A DNA stretch of 15,107 nt from DATIJJ01 sp039936115 (GCA_039936115.1 JBDTIZ010000113.1:1-15107); one strand, 5' to 3'; counted from the stretch's first letter, positions 1 to 8,327 are shown. Notes: generated from the letters alone by a model not told the origin. Numbers and translations are program-made.

Positions 1-24
1 TCCGCGGTATCCAGTCAAATTGGC
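1..24. repeat. Partial copy of a dispersed palindromic repeat at the window edge
   Basis: The first 24 bases match one end of the palindrome at 8391-8490: aligned to 8467-8490 they agree at 22 of 24 positions, differing at the 5th and 19th bases. The copy is cut by the window edge, so the rest of the element probably lies outside. Two copies in 15 kb point to a dispersed intergenic repeat. The match is seen directly; family membership is inferred. Confidence 0.6.
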
Positions 25-263
25 ATAGACTTCTCGCGCTTGTAATGCATCTCACGCAATTTACCCAGTAAAATCCCCAAAATTCCTCAATCAGAAGCAA
101 ATAATGACAAAATATGTTTGCTGAATAATTTACTTTTTGAAACAATGCACTCATTAATGTTCATATGACATTTCAAAAAATCAGGCTATAACAAAAAAGA
201 TTGTCTTGAGATTTTGTTATCATTGTATGGAGTGAGTATAAGCGATTTCGAGGTGGTTGCTAA
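25..263. other. Intergenic leader upstream of rppH
   Basis: This AT-rich stretch has no open frame with a plausible start and ribosome binding site. Apart from the repeat remnant at its left edge and a candidate promoter near 214-242, I see no RNA gene or terminator hairpin in it. It probably separates rppH from an unseen upstream gene. Confidence 0.5.
214..242 (+). promoter_or_regulatory. Candidate sigma-70 promoter for rppH-ptsP
   Basis: TTGTTA (214-219) and TATAAG (237-242) are separated by exactly 17 bases and match the -35 and -10 consensus at 4/6 and 5/6 positions. Transcription would start near 249, leaving a leader of only about 15 bases that just includes the GAGGTGG ribosome binding site at 250-256. 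The very short leader is a reason for caution, and in AT-rich DNA such matches arise by chance. Confidence 0.3.
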
Positions 264-755
264 GTGATTGACGAAGACGGTTTTAGACACGGTGTGGGTA
301 TCATTTTGGTCAATGATAAACGCCAGCTATTTTTAGCAAAACGAATTGGTAAAGAAGCATGGCAATTTCCGCAGGGCGGTTTGATGGATGATGAATCGGC
401 GGAAAAAGCCATGTTTCGTGAATTGAAAGAAGAGATTGGTCTCCATCAAGAAGATGTTAGAATTTTAGCCAGCACAAAACGCTGGCTGCGGTACAGATTA
501 CCCAAAAGGCTAATCCGACATCATTCAAAGCCACTCTGCATTGGGCAAAAACAAAAATGGTTTTTGTTACGCATGGTTGGAGGCAATGAACGATTTAATC
601 TTGCGGCAACAGAGAGCCCAGAATTCGATTCATGGGCGTGGGTTTCGTACTGGTATCCACTGACTCAAGTCGTATCATTTAAGCGTCGAGTTTATAGTTT
701 GGCGATGAAAGAGTTCGCCAGAGTTGTTCTTTCCCGGAGATTCTGGGACATTTAA
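264..755 (+). CDS. rppH: RNA pyrophosphohydrolase RppH (Nudix hydrolase)
   Basis: RppH removes pyrophosphate from the 5' triphosphate end of mRNA, leaving a monophosphate that stimulates RNase E decay. The 163-residue protein begins MIDEDGFR, very close to the usual RppH start, and has a complete Nudix box at residues 38-60 (GX5EX7REUXEEXGU) with the metal-binding glutamates E53, E56 and E57. Preceding it is the WQFPQGG segment typical of RppH and of dinucleoside polyphosphate hydrolases. The start is GTG, supported by GAGGTGG seven bases upstream and by the match to the family N-terminus. Length is normal for the family. It lies 33 bases ahead of ptsP, the same order as in E. coli, so the two are probably cotranscribed. 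Confidence 0.96.
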   Translation: MIDEDGFRHGVGIILVNDKRQLFLAKRIGKEAWQFPQGGLMDDESAEKAMFRELKEEIGLHQEDVRILASTKRWLRYRLPKRLIRHHSKPLCIGQKQKWFLLRMVGGNERFNLAATESPEFDSWAWVSYWYPLTQVVSFKRRVYSLAMKEFARVVLSRRFWDI

Positions 756-788
756 CGGTGTGGGTGCCCATCACGAGGTTTTTAAAAC

Positions 789-3062
789 ATGCTAAAAACC
801 CTACGGCGAATAATTCAAGATGTTTCAAACGCGCAAAATTTTATTGACGCGTTGAACCTGATGGTCAAGCGCGTTGCAAAAGCGCTTGATACGCAAGCGT
901 GTTCGATTTTTTTATTGGATCGCCGTCGCGGTGAATATGTTTTGATGGCGACCCAAGGTTTAAATCCATTAGCCGTTAATAAAGTTCGAATTCCCATCAA
1001 TCAAGGTTTGATTGGTTTGGTTGGCGAACGTGAAGAACCGATTAATATTGATGATGCTTCAAAACATCCGCATTTTTTAGCTGTTCCTGAAGTCAAAGAA
1101 GAAGCTTATAAAGCATTTTTAGGTACGCCGATTATTTATCATCGCCAAGTTTTGGGCGTGCTGATTGTGCAGCAACAAGATCCACGTCGTTATGATGAAT
1201 CTGAAGAAGCTTTTTTGGTGACGCTCGCTACTCAATTAGCCGCAATTATTGCGCACGCAGAAGCGACCGGTGAAATCGCCAGATTGTTTCATACCCGCGA
1301 AGATCGAGAAGGCGAGAACACTTATTCCGGTATTCCAAGTGCCCCAGGTGTCAGCTTAGGCACAGGTGTCGTTGTTTTTCCTATGTTAGATTTATCGGCT
1401 GTGCCTGATCGTGAACCCGATAATGAGGAAGACGAAATCAGATTGCTTGAAATGGCACTTGCTTCCGGTCGCGAAGATTTTCGTGTGTTAGGCGAACGTC
1501 TTTATCCGAATCTACCGTTAGAAGAAAGAGCTTTATTTGAAGTCTATCAACGCATGTTGGACACCGCAGATTTAGGTGCGGAAATTATTCATGCGATTCG
1601 ACGGGGAAATTGGGCGCAAGGTGCTTTGCGTGAAGTGATTCAGTCGCATGTTGCGCATTTAGAAAATTTAGATAACGAATATTTACGCGAGCGTGCGGTT
1701 GATATCAAAGATCTAGGTCATAGAGTGCTTGCATATCTGCAGCGCAACGAACGTACATTGCCAGAATATGCAGAACGATCCATATTAATTGGCGAAGAAT
1801 TAACGGCAGCCGATTTGGCGGAAGTGCCTGAAGGTTGTTTGGCGGGCGTGATTTCAGCAAAAGGTTCAAGCAGTTCACATGTTGCGATTCTCGCTCGGGC
1901 AATGGGCGTGCCGACAGTGATGGGGGTGAGTGATATCCCTATCTATGAATTGCAGGGTAAAGAAATGATTATTGACGGTTTTTATGGCCAGATTTATATT
2001 TCGCCTAATGCAGCGCTTCGCGAAGAATTTCAAAAACTTTCCTTAGAAGAACATGAGCTAACTGTTTCGTTAGAAGCACTGCGTGATGAACCGGCACAAA
2101 CAGCGGATGGTGAGCGTGTTTCGTTGATGGTTAATACTGGGTTGGGTGCAGATGTTAGTTTGTCTCTCGCAGCGGGCGCGGAAGGGGTAGGTTTATATCG
2201 CACGGAAACACCTTTTTCTATGCGCGATCGATTTCCCTCTAGCGAAGAGCAGCGAGTGATTTATCGCCAGCTGCTGACTTCATTTGCGCCGCGTCCAGTG
2301 ACTATGCGTACATTGGATATTGGTGGTGATAAATCGCTGCCTTATTTTCCCGTCTATGAAGATAATCCGTTTTTAGGCTGGCGGGGGATTCGAATTACCT
2401 TAGATCATCCGGAAATTTTTCTGACGCAGGTGCGTGCGATGATGCGTGCCAGTGTCGATTATAATAATTTACGTATTATGTTGCCGATGGTGACGGATGT
2501 CAGCGAAGTGGATGAAGCAATGCGTTTGCTGAAAAAAGCTTATGCGGATGTCTGTGAAGAAGGTTTTGATATCCAGATGCCTGAAATTGGCGTGATGATT
2601 GAAGTCCCGTCAGCGGTTTATCAGGCAAGAGCGATTGCTAAGCGGGTGGATTTTCTTTCCGTTGGCAGTAATGATTTGACTCAATATATTTTGGCGGTGG
2701 ATCGAAATAATTCGCGAGTCGCCAATTTGTTTGATTCATTGCATCCGGCAGTATTGCACGCTTTGTTGCAAGTGGTTGAAGGGGGGCATCAAGAAGGCAA
2801 GCACGTTAGTATTTGTGGTGAATTAGCGGGTGATCCGGCGGCGATTTTATTATTGGTCGCGATGGGGTTTGATTCACTGAGTATGAGTGCTTCATCTTTG
2901 AGTCGAATGAAGTGGGTTATTCGGCAATTTCCTAAAAAGAAAGCCTGTAAATTGCTGCAGGAAGTGCTCGGAATGGAAAGTACGGTTATGATACGCTGCC
3001 ATATGGAATTGGCTTTGGAACAAGTGGGGTTAGGGGGATTGATTCGGGCGGGTAAGCGGTGA
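789..3062 (+). CDS. ptsP: Phosphoenolpyruvate-protein phosphotransferase PtsP (EI-Ntr)
   Basis: PtsP is the first enzyme of the nitrogen-related phosphotransferase chain. It takes phosphate from PEP and passes it to NPr (PtsO) and then PtsN, a regulatory rather than sugar-transport route. The 757 residues hold an N-terminal GAF sensor domain (about 17-155), which separates PtsP from sugar enzyme I, then the helical NPr-binding part. The swivelling phosphohistidine domain has the SSSHVAILAR motif with active-site His364, and the PEP-binding barrel (about 430-740) carries GLYRTE, IEVPSA and CGELAGDP with catalytic Cys676. All key residues are present and the length matches the E. coli protein (748). 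An ACGAGG-like ribosome binding site precedes the ATG. No npr or ptsN gene is in the window. The rppH-ptsP adjacency is conserved in gammaproteobacteria. Confidence 0.96.
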   Translation: MLKTLRRIIQDVSNAQNFIDALNLMVKRVAKALDTQACSIFLLDRRRGEYVLMATQGLNPLAVNKVRIPINQGLIGLVGEREEPINIDDASKHPHFLAVPEVKEEAYKAFLGTPIIYHRQVLGVLIVQQQDPRRYDESEEAFLVTLATQLAAIIAHAEATGEIARLFHTREDREGENTYSGIPSAPGVSLGTGVVVFPMLDLSAVPDREPDNEEDEIRLLEMALASGREDFRVLGERLYPNLPLEERALFEVYQRMLDTADLGAEIIHAIRRGNWAQGALREVIQSHVAHLENLDNEYLRERAVDIKDLGHRVLAYLQRNERTLPEYAERSILIGEELTAADLAEVPEGCLAGVISAKGSSSSHVAILARAMGVPTVMGVSDIPIYELQGKEMIIDGFYGQIYISPNAALREEFQKLSLEEHELTVSLEALRDEPAQTADGERVSLMVNTGLGADVSLSLAAGAEGVGLYRTETPFSMRDRFPSSEEQRVIYRQLLTSFAPRPVTMRTLDIGGDKSLPYFPVYEDNPFLGWRGIRITLDHPEIFLTQVRAMMRASVDYNNLRIMLPMVTDVSEVDEAMRLLKKAYADVCEEGFDIQMPEIGVMIEVPSAVYQARAIAKRVDFLSVGSNDLTQYILAVDRNNSRVANLFDSLHPAVLHALLQVVEGGHQEGKHVSICGELAGDPAAILLLVAMGFDSLSMSASSLSRMKWVIRQFPKKKACKLLQEVLGMESTVMIRCHMELALEQVGLGGLIRAGKR

Positions 3063-3171
3063 GTTACAAAATTCGCCATTCCTGCTGTAACAAGATTTAC
3101 CTAAAAATTTGAGAAGATAAAATAAAAATAACTTAAAACAAGGGTGTTTTTTCAATCATAGGAAAATCTAC

Positions 3172-3960
3172 ATGCTAAGTCTCTATCTCATCGTCGGTGC
3201 TTTTGCCGGCGTCATGTCAGGGTTGTTTGGAGTTGGCGGTGGAGTCATAGTGATTCCGGCGCTGGCGGCAATTTTTTTACACAATACGATGATTCCAGCA
3301 GAATATGAAATGCAAATGGCAGTGGGTACCTCACTTGCTATCATGTTAGCCACAGCAACGTCAGCTTTGTATGCTCACCATAAACGTAATGCGGTGCGTT
3401 GGGGTATGTTTAAATCCATGCTGCCCGGGTTAGTTTTAGGCGCAATCGTTGGTGCTGTGATTGATCATTTTCTTCCTTCACATTATCTGCAAATTATTTT
3501 CGGAATATTTTTATTTATCATCGGTTTGCGTATGGCGCTAAATAAACGCGCAAAAGAAGGTGTAGAAGGGCTTTCGATTAGAATGATTCGATTGGGTTCG
3601 GTTTTAATAGGAGCTCTTTCTAGTTTGTTAGGTGTCGGTGGCGGAGCCTTGTTATTGCCTTTTTTCTTACGCTGCCAGCTAGATATGCATGAAGCGGCAG
3701 GCACTTCGATTGCTTGCGGTTTGTCTGTCGGCATCGTGGCTACCTTAAGTTTTATGGTGACGGGGTGGTTTTCTATGGTGCATGTGCCTATGAGCACAGG
3801 TTATATTTATTGGCCGGCGTTTTTTGGTATTGCGTTGACTAGTACTATGTTTGCGCCATTGGGAGCACTGATGGCTCACAAATTGCCCAAAGAATTTTTA
3901 AAACGTTTTTTTGGTGTGTTTTTATTGTTAATGGCATTTGATATGTTATTTCTTAAATAA
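3172..3960 (+). CDS. TauE/SafE-family membrane transporter (DUF81)
   Basis: This 262-residue, very hydrophobic protein belongs to the TauE/SafE family, whose studied members are proposed exporters of sulfite, sulfoacetate or related organic anions; the substrate here cannot be read from the sequence. It shows the family's internal duplication. GLFGVGGGVIVIP (18-30) reappears as LLGVGGGALLLP (152-163), and AVGTSLA (50-56) reappears as AAGTSIA (175-181). About eight membrane segments are expected, with short loops. The ATG follows AGGA about eight bases upstream. It sits between ptsP and lgt; from memory, a gene of this family occupies the same place in Pseudomonas but not in E. coli. The 109 bases ahead of it contain no clear terminator, so it may share the ptsP transcript. 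Confidence 0.88.
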   Translation: MLSLYLIVGAFAGVMSGLFGVGGGVIVIPALAAIFLHNTMIPAEYEMQMAVGTSLAIMLATATSALYAHHKRNAVRWGMFKSMLPGLVLGAIVGAVIDHFLPSHYLQIIFGIFLFIIGLRMALNKRAKEGVEGLSIRMIRLGSVLIGALSSLLGVGGGALLLPFFLRCQLDMHEAAGTSIACGLSVGIVATLSFMVTGWFSMVHVPMSTGYIYWPAFFGIALTSTMFAPLGALMAHKLPKEFLKRFFGVFLLLMAFDMLFLK

Positions 3961-3982
3961 TGTGATGCAAAAAAGGTAATTC

Positions 3983-4786
3983 ATGCTGATTTATCCAAAT
4001 ATCGATCCCGTGGCTTTTCATCTCGGCCCATTGGCAGTCCATTGGTATGGCCTGATGTATTTAATTGGTTTTTTAGCAGGTTGGGTTTTACTCAGTTTGC
4101 GAGTGCGCACCTCGCCGCGTGGATTTCAAGTTGAGCAGGTTTCAGACATTTTATTTTATGGAGCGCTTGGTATTATTCTGGGTGGGCGCTTAGGTTACAT
4201 GTTGTTTTATGATTTTGACGATGTACTGAATTATCCTTTGCGCATTTTCATGATTTGGCAGGGAGGTATGTCGTTTCATGGTGGTTTGCTAGGTGTGGTT
4301 GTGGCAATGTGGTTATATGGCCGTAAAATCGGCAAGTCACTGGGTGATATGACGGATTTTATCGCGCCGGTTGTTCCGATTGGGTTGGGCGCAGGACGTA
4401 TCGGTAATTTTATTAACGGTGAGTTGTGGGGGAGGGTAACAGACGTGCCTTGGGCTATGGTATTTCCAACCGGCGGTGATTTGCCGCGGCATCCTTCGCA
4501 GATCTATGAATTTTTCTTAGAAGGCGTGTTACTGTTTGTTGTGTTGTGGGTTTTTTCCAGTAAAGAGCGGCCACGTTGGGCGGTTTCAGGTATGTTTTCA
4601 CTCTTGTATGGGATTTTTCGATTTAGCGCGGAATTTTTCCGTGAGCCGGACAGCCAAATTGGTTTCGTGGCATTCGGATGGCTGACAAAAGGTCAGTTAT
4701 TATCATTACCTATGATTTTAGTAGGTATTATCATGTTGTTCTGGGCATATCGGCAGAAAAGGAAAATAACATGCAACAATATTTAG
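3983..4786 (+). CDS. lgt: Prolipoprotein diacylglyceryl transferase Lgt
   Basis: Lgt moves a diacylglyceryl group from phosphatidylglycerol to the lipobox cysteine of prolipoproteins in the inner membrane, the first step of lipoprotein maturation. The 267-residue protein has the expected series of about seven membrane segments and the family signature GAGRIGNFINGELWGR at 136-151. Residues known to be essential in E. coli Lgt have counterparts: His99 in SFHGG, Arg139, Asn142, Asn145 and Glu147. The ATG has an AAAAGG ribosome binding site and lies 22 bases after the transporter gene. Its last 16 bases overlap the start of thyA. The small lipoprotein at 10706-10921 would be a substrate of this enzyme class. 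Confidence 0.96.
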   Translation: MLIYPNIDPVAFHLGPLAVHWYGLMYLIGFLAGWVLLSLRVRTSPRGFQVEQVSDILFYGALGIILGGRLGYMLFYDFDDVLNYPLRIFMIWQGGMSFHGGLLGVVVAMWLYGRKIGKSLGDMTDFIAPVVPIGLGAGRIGNFINGELWGRVTDVPWAMVFPTGGDLPRHPSQIYEFFLEGVLLFVVLWVFSSKERPRWAVSGMFSLLYGIFRFSAEFFREPDSQIGFVAFGWLTKGQLLSLPMILVGIIMLFWAYRQKRKITCNNI

Positions 4787-5565
4787 ATTTTTTACGGCAT
4801 ATTCGTGATGAGGGTGTTTTAAAAAAAGATCGGACTGGCGTTGGCACTCGGAGCGTATTTGCTTATCAGATGCGATTTGATTTAAGCAAAGGGTTTCCTC
4901 TTGTCACGACTAAAAAATTATCGTTGCGCAGCATTATGCATGAATTGTTGTGGTTTTTAAAAGGCGAAACCAACGTGCGTTATTTGCATGAAAACAATGT
5001 CACTATATGGGATGAATGGGCCGATCAATTAGGCGATTTAGGCCCAATTTATGGCAAACAATGGCGTGCTTGGGCCACGAGTGACAATAAAACCATTGAT
5101 CAGCTGAGTGAGGTCATTCAGCAAATTAGAACCAATCCGGATTCACGCCGCTTAATTGTGAGCGCATGGAACGTGGGTGACCTGCATAAAATGAAATTAC
5201 CACCTTGCCATTTGCTGTTCCAATTTTATGTGGCTAACAACAAATTATCTTGTCAGCTTTATCAACGTTCCGCAGATTCTTTTTTAGGTGTACCATTTAA
5301 TATCGCGTCTTATGCGTTATTGACCCACATGGTTGCACAGCAGTGCGATCTGGATGTGGGTGAGTTTATTTGGACGGGGGGTGATTGTCATCTTTATCTG
5401 AATCACTTAGACCAGGCGAATTTACAATTACAACGAGCACCCCACTCGTTGCCGCAATTAAATATCAAACGAAAACCAGCGTCATTGTTTGATTATTTGG
5501 CGGAAGATTTTGAAATTGTAAATTACCAAGCTCATGCGCATATAAAGGCAGAAGTGGCGATTTAG
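4771..5565 (+). CDS. thyA: Thymidylate synthase ThyA
   Basis: ThyA makes dTMP from dUMP using methylenetetrahydrofolate as methyl donor and reductant. Starting at the ATG at 4771 gives 264 residues, exactly the E. coli length, and the usual N-terminus (MQQYLDFLRHI). A longer in-frame start at 4678 would add 31 residues inside lgt with no family match, so I reject it. The catalytic cysteine is Cys146 in LPPCHLLFQFYV. Other signatures are DRTGVGT, IYGKQWR, the phosphate-binding DSRRLIVSAWN, and GDCHLYLNH near the C-terminus. The start overlaps the last 16 bases of lgt, and its ribosome binding site (AAAAGGAAAA, 4757-4766) lies inside lgt coding sequence. This suggests translational coupling, as in the E. 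coli lgt-thyA pair. Confidence 0.97.
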   Translation: MQQYLDFLRHIRDEGVLKKDRTGVGTRSVFAYQMRFDLSKGFPLVTTKKLSLRSIMHELLWFLKGETNVRYLHENNVTIWDEWADQLGDLGPIYGKQWRAWATSDNKTIDQLSEVIQQIRTNPDSRRLIVSAWNVGDLHKMKLPPCHLLFQFYVANNKLSCQLYQRSADSFLGVPFNIASYALLTHMVAQQCDLDVGEFIWTGGDCHLYLNHLDQANLQLQRAPHSLPQLNIKRKPASLFDYLAEDFEIVNYQAHAHIKAEVAI

Positions 5566-5593
5566 TTTTCAAGGATGAAGGGAGAAAACAGGG

Positions 5594-6076
5594 ATGGATA
5601 TCATGCGTCGTGCGATAATCGTGGCACTCGTCTTTACAAGTGTCAGTGCTTTTGCAGCTGGCGATCAGAAATGCTCACCGGTTGAAATGACCAGTCAAAA
5701 TAACAATCTTATTTTGTCGGGCGTAGATCAAAAACACCAATCTCAAGTTTATATTTTTAAAAATTTATCCTCACATAGTATCTGGCTGGATCATCCTGTT
5801 GAAAAACGATCGTCAAGTGCAGGATGGTCTTCTTATTTGCGTGTGGGAAATTCATCTGCATTGATGGTTAATCGAAAAAACTTTAGCATCAGTTGCGAAG
5901 TGATTAAACCAGGCAAAGTAGATACCTTGGATTGTGCGAAAGTTATTTCGGTGTGTGCGCCGAACCATATAGAGATACTCAAGACTGATAAGAAAGGTAC
6001 TTATTGGTTGGCTGAAAATCAGTCTTGGGATGAATTGGTTGTTGCGCTAGAAAAGCGTGGGGTGAAATTGAAGTAA
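5594..6076 (+). CDS. Secreted/periplasmic protein of unknown function
   Basis: I do not recognise this 160-residue protein. It has a clear Sec signal peptide: positive start (MRR at 4-6), a hydrophobic core to about residue 18, and an AFA-A cleavage site after residue 21. The mature part of about 139 residues has four cysteines (27, 101, 114, 121), which could form two disulfides in the periplasm. There is no lipobox and no further membrane segment. The start at 5594 is favoured by AAGGGAG nine bases upstream; a start three codons later (5603) would also keep the signal peptide. It follows thyA by 28 bases and is probably the last gene of that operon, ending before the inverted repeat at 6096-6141. 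A stress or host-interaction role is possible, but nothing in the sequence shows it. Confidence 0.8.
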   Translation: MDIMRRAIIVALVFTSVSAFAAGDQKCSPVEMTSQNNNLILSGVDQKHQSQVYIFKNLSSHSIWLDHPVEKRSSSAGWSSYLRVGNSSALMVNRKNFSISCEVIKPGKVDTLDCAKVISVCAPNHIEILKTDKKGTYWLAENQSWDELVVALEKRGVKLK

Positions 6077-6095
6077 GGTCATGGTGATTGTAATC

Positions 6096-6141
6096 GCCCT
6101 CCTCTCCCTCTTCACCCATGTTTTGTGTGGGAGGAGAGGGC
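6096..6141. repeat. CT-rich inverted repeat between convergent genes
   Basis: The left arm at 6096-6108 (GCCCTCCTCTCCC) pairs with 6129-6141 (GGGAGGAGAGGGC) at 11 of 13 positions around a 20-base loop. It lies in the 103 bases between the end of the secreted-protein gene and the end of the oppositely oriented kinase gene, so it may act as a two-way terminator, although no T-run follows. A related CT-rich repeat lies at 13370-13402. The pairing is visible; the terminator role is inferred. Confidence 0.55.
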
Positions 6142-6179
6142 AGTCAGCAGTATTCAGTCAACCAGCATCTGTGGAATTG

Positions 6180-7610
6180 TCACTTCGGAAAAACCAATAC
6201 AATCGTCGTCCCTTTTTCAGGCACGCTAGTTATAGAAATATGCGCATGATGCAAATCCACAATTGATTTCACAATAGCAAGCCCAAGGCCACTTCCGCCA
6301 GGCGATTGAGAACGAGCAGAGTCAACGCGGTAAAAACGATTAAATATTTTTGATAAATGTTCATCTGCAATCCCAATACCATTGTCTGTTAACGTGATTG
6401 AGAGAGTGTCATCATTGTTTTCTGTGATGCTGAATTTCACCCAGCCATTTTCTCGCGTGTATTTTAAAGAATTAGAGAGAACGTTGCTGAGCATTCGCCG
6501 AAACATCACTGGGTTGGCCAATACGATTCCTTCGCCTTCTTGCGAAGTAGTGATTTTCTTTTCGTCTGCTAACGCTTCATAAAATTCACGAACTAATTTT
6601 ATTTCATCGTCAACATGCAGCAATTCTTTTTTAATTTCCATTTTAGGATTTTCAGCGCGCGCGATGAAAAGCAAATTTTCTATAATGTGAGAGATACGAT
6701 CAAATTCTTCAAGATTGGATTCTAATACGTGTCTATAATCTATGATGGAGCTATTACGCGATAGCACAATTTCAGTTTCACCCATCAAGTTATTAACTGG
6801 CGTTCGTAATTCATGCGCTAAATCCGCAGAAAATTGTGCGAGATGCGCAAAAGAAGTTTCAATTCGATCTAACATTTGATTAAAAGCCATGCCTAAGCTG
6901 TTTAATTCGGTTGGCCAGGATTTTGGATTAATACGTTGATGCAGTGAGTTCGCAGTAATTTGTTTTGTTGTTTCAGTCAATCGAAACAAACTACGCATCG
7001 CGCGTGATGCAATAAAATAACCGAGCAAAATAGCGACCAACATAATACCTAAAAGTGTCACGATCAAAATGCTACGATATTTATTAAGAATTTGTTGTTG
7101 ATAGGAAACATTTAGCGCGACTTTAATCGTCAAAATATTTTTAGTTTTGCCAAACGGACTAGTTGCTTGCATTAATAAATATCGATCACCGTTCGGAGCA
7201 TTCCACCAAGCACTTTCTTTTTCAGGCAAAGAGGCTGTCTGGTTAAAAAATACAGCTTTGGCGAGCACTGTGTGCGTGTTCGGTGTTTGGAGCACAGTGT
7301 TATTTTTTGCGTCTAAAATACGAATATAGTAATGATAAACAGAACCGGTTTCTGTGTAGGGAACTTCTATGACTTCTTGTTCAAGCGCAAGCTTGTTCTG
7401 TGGTTTTTTTTCGAGTAAATTTTTTAAGATATCAATTTCGTGGGATAAAAACTGATGGTTGGCGTGATAGAGAATATGCACCGTCGTGCCATACAAAAAT
7501 GATGCCGTCACCGTCAGTAAAATAAAAGTGGTTAAGCTATAAAACAGTGTTAGGCGAGCACGAATCGAACCCGTCTGACTGCGTTTCACGTTAGCGTTGC
7601 TCAAGGACAT
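6180..7610 (-). CDS. Sensor histidine kinase, heavy-metal (CusS/CopS-like) family
   Basis: This membrane sensor kinase should autophosphorylate and pass phosphate to the response regulator encoded just upstream. In its 476 residues I see a first membrane helix (about 21-43), a periplasmic sensor region (about 44-179), a second helix (180-201) and a HAMP linker (about 202-255). The dimerization domain has the H-box DLAHELRTPVNN with phospho-acceptor His266. The ATPase domain has an N-box (SNVLSNSLKYT), DNGIGI, a FNRFYRVD F-box and GGSGLGLAI. The N-terminus and HAMP region resemble the CusS/CzcS/SilS heavy-metal sensor family, but the ligand cannot be read from sequence; I see no His/Met-rich metal cluster in the sensor region. 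The ATG overlaps the regulator's 3' end by 20 bases, a usual sign of coupled translation. Confidence 0.9.
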   Translation of the reverse strand: MSLSNANVKRSQTGSIRARLTLFYSLTTFILLTVTASFLYGTTVHILYHANHQFLSHEIDILKNLLEKKPQNKLALEQEVIEVPYTETGSVYHYYIRILDAKNNTVLQTPNTHTVLAKAVFFNQTASLPEKESAWWNAPNGDRYLLMQATSPFGKTKNILTIKVALNVSYQQQILNKYRSILIVTLLGIMLVAILLGYFIASRAMRSLFRLTETTKQITANSLHQRINPKSWPTELNSLGMAFNQMLDRIETSFAHLAQFSADLAHELRTPVNNLMGETEIVLSRNSSIIDYRHVLESNLEEFDRISHIIENLLFIARAENPKMEIKKELLHVDDEIKLVREFYEALADEKKITTSQEGEGIVLANPVMFRRMLSNVLSNSLKYTRENGWVKFSITENNDDTLSITLTDNGIGIADEHLSKIFNRFYRVDSARSQSPGGSGLGLAIVKSIVDLHHAHISITSVPEKGTTIVLVFPK

Positions 7611-8262
7611 AACCTATCCCGCGCACGGTGTGTATGAGTTTTGTTTCAAAAGGATCATCCACTTTTTGTCGAAGACGACGGATAGCAACATCAACAACAT
7701 TGGTGTCACTGTCAAAATGAATATTCCAGACACGCTCTGAAATTAAAGTTCTAGAAATCACTTCGCCGGTGTGTTGCGCCAGGAAAGTGAGTAAAGCAAA
7801 TTCTTTTGGGGTTAAATCGAGCCGTGATGATCCACGTGTTGCTTTATGTTTAAGTAGATCGATTTCAAGATCGACAATAGAGATGATATTAGCTTCAACA
7901 GCCGTTCCGCGACGCAAGAGTGTGCGTACGCGAGCCAGTAATTCAGAAAAAGCGAAGGGTTTGACGAGGTAATCATCAGCGCCCAGCTCCAATCCTTTGA
8001 CGCGATCTTCAATATCATCACGTGCTGTCAGGAACAAGATGCGAACATCTTTTTGCGTGCGGCGGATTTCTTTGATCACGGCCCAACCGTTTAGTTTGGG
8101 TAACATGACGTCTAAGATGATTAAATCATAGTGATGATTGGTTGCGAGAAATAACCCTTCTTCACCATCGGGAGCGGTGTCTACAACAAAACCGTTTTCA
8201 CTTAAACCATTTGCTAAGTAGGCGGCTGTTTTATCTTCGTCATCAACGATTAGAATTCGCAT
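7591..8262 (-). CDS. OmpR/PhoB-type response regulator, heavy-metal (CusR/CopR-like) family
   Basis: This is a 223-residue DNA-binding response regulator, partner of the overlapping kinase. The receiver domain (1-115) has the acidic pair D7/D8, the phosphorylated Asp51 (ILDVMLP), Thr79 and Lys101 (VKPF). The C-terminal winged helix (about 125-222) has the LDLTPKEFALLTFLA and VVDVAIRRLRQKVD segments typical of OmpR-type DNA-binding domains. The N-terminus MRILIVDDEDKTAAYLANGL closely follows the heavy-metal regulator subfamily (CusR, CopR, CzcR, SilR). It is first in a two-gene operon; a good promoter lies about 30 bases upstream. No efflux or copper-binding genes are adjacent, so its targets are elsewhere in the genome or the system has taken on another signal. 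Confidence 0.92.
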   Translation of the reverse strand: MRILIVDDEDKTAAYLANGLSENGFVVDTAPDGEEGLFLATNHHYDLIILDVMLPKLNGWAVIKEIRRTQKDVRILFLTARDDIEDRVKGLELGADDYLVKPFAFSELLARVRTLLRRGTAVEANIISIVDLEIDLLKHKATRGSSRLDLTPKEFALLTFLAQHTGEVISRTLISERVWNIHFDSDTNVVDVAIRRLRQKVDDPFETKLIHTVRGIGYVLEQR

Positions 8263-8298
8263 TTACTTCTGACCTGATTGGTTTGCTGTGGGGAGGTC

Positions 8299-8327
8299 AT
8301 TATAGACAAAAGAGAGGAGATTTTGAA
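8299..8327 (-). promoter_or_regulatory. Probable sigma-70 promoter of the two-component operon
   Basis: Read on the minus strand, a perfect TATAAT -10 (8299-8304) is preceded after exactly 17 bases by TTCAAA (8322-8327), a 4/6 match to the -35 consensus. Initiation would fall near 8292, giving a leader of about 30 bases before the regulator ATG at 8262. I found no convincing operator palindrome overlapping it. Confidence 0.55.

Noticed and set aside
4678..4770. Upstream in-frame ATG that would lengthen thyA by 31 residues
   Set aside because: It lies in lgt coding sequence, has no family match, and the ATG at 4771 gives the exact family length with a good ribosome binding site.
6081..6266. 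61-residue open frame after the secreted-protein gene
   Set aside because: It runs through the CT-rich inverted repeat and antisense to the kinase C-terminus, with low-complexity content.
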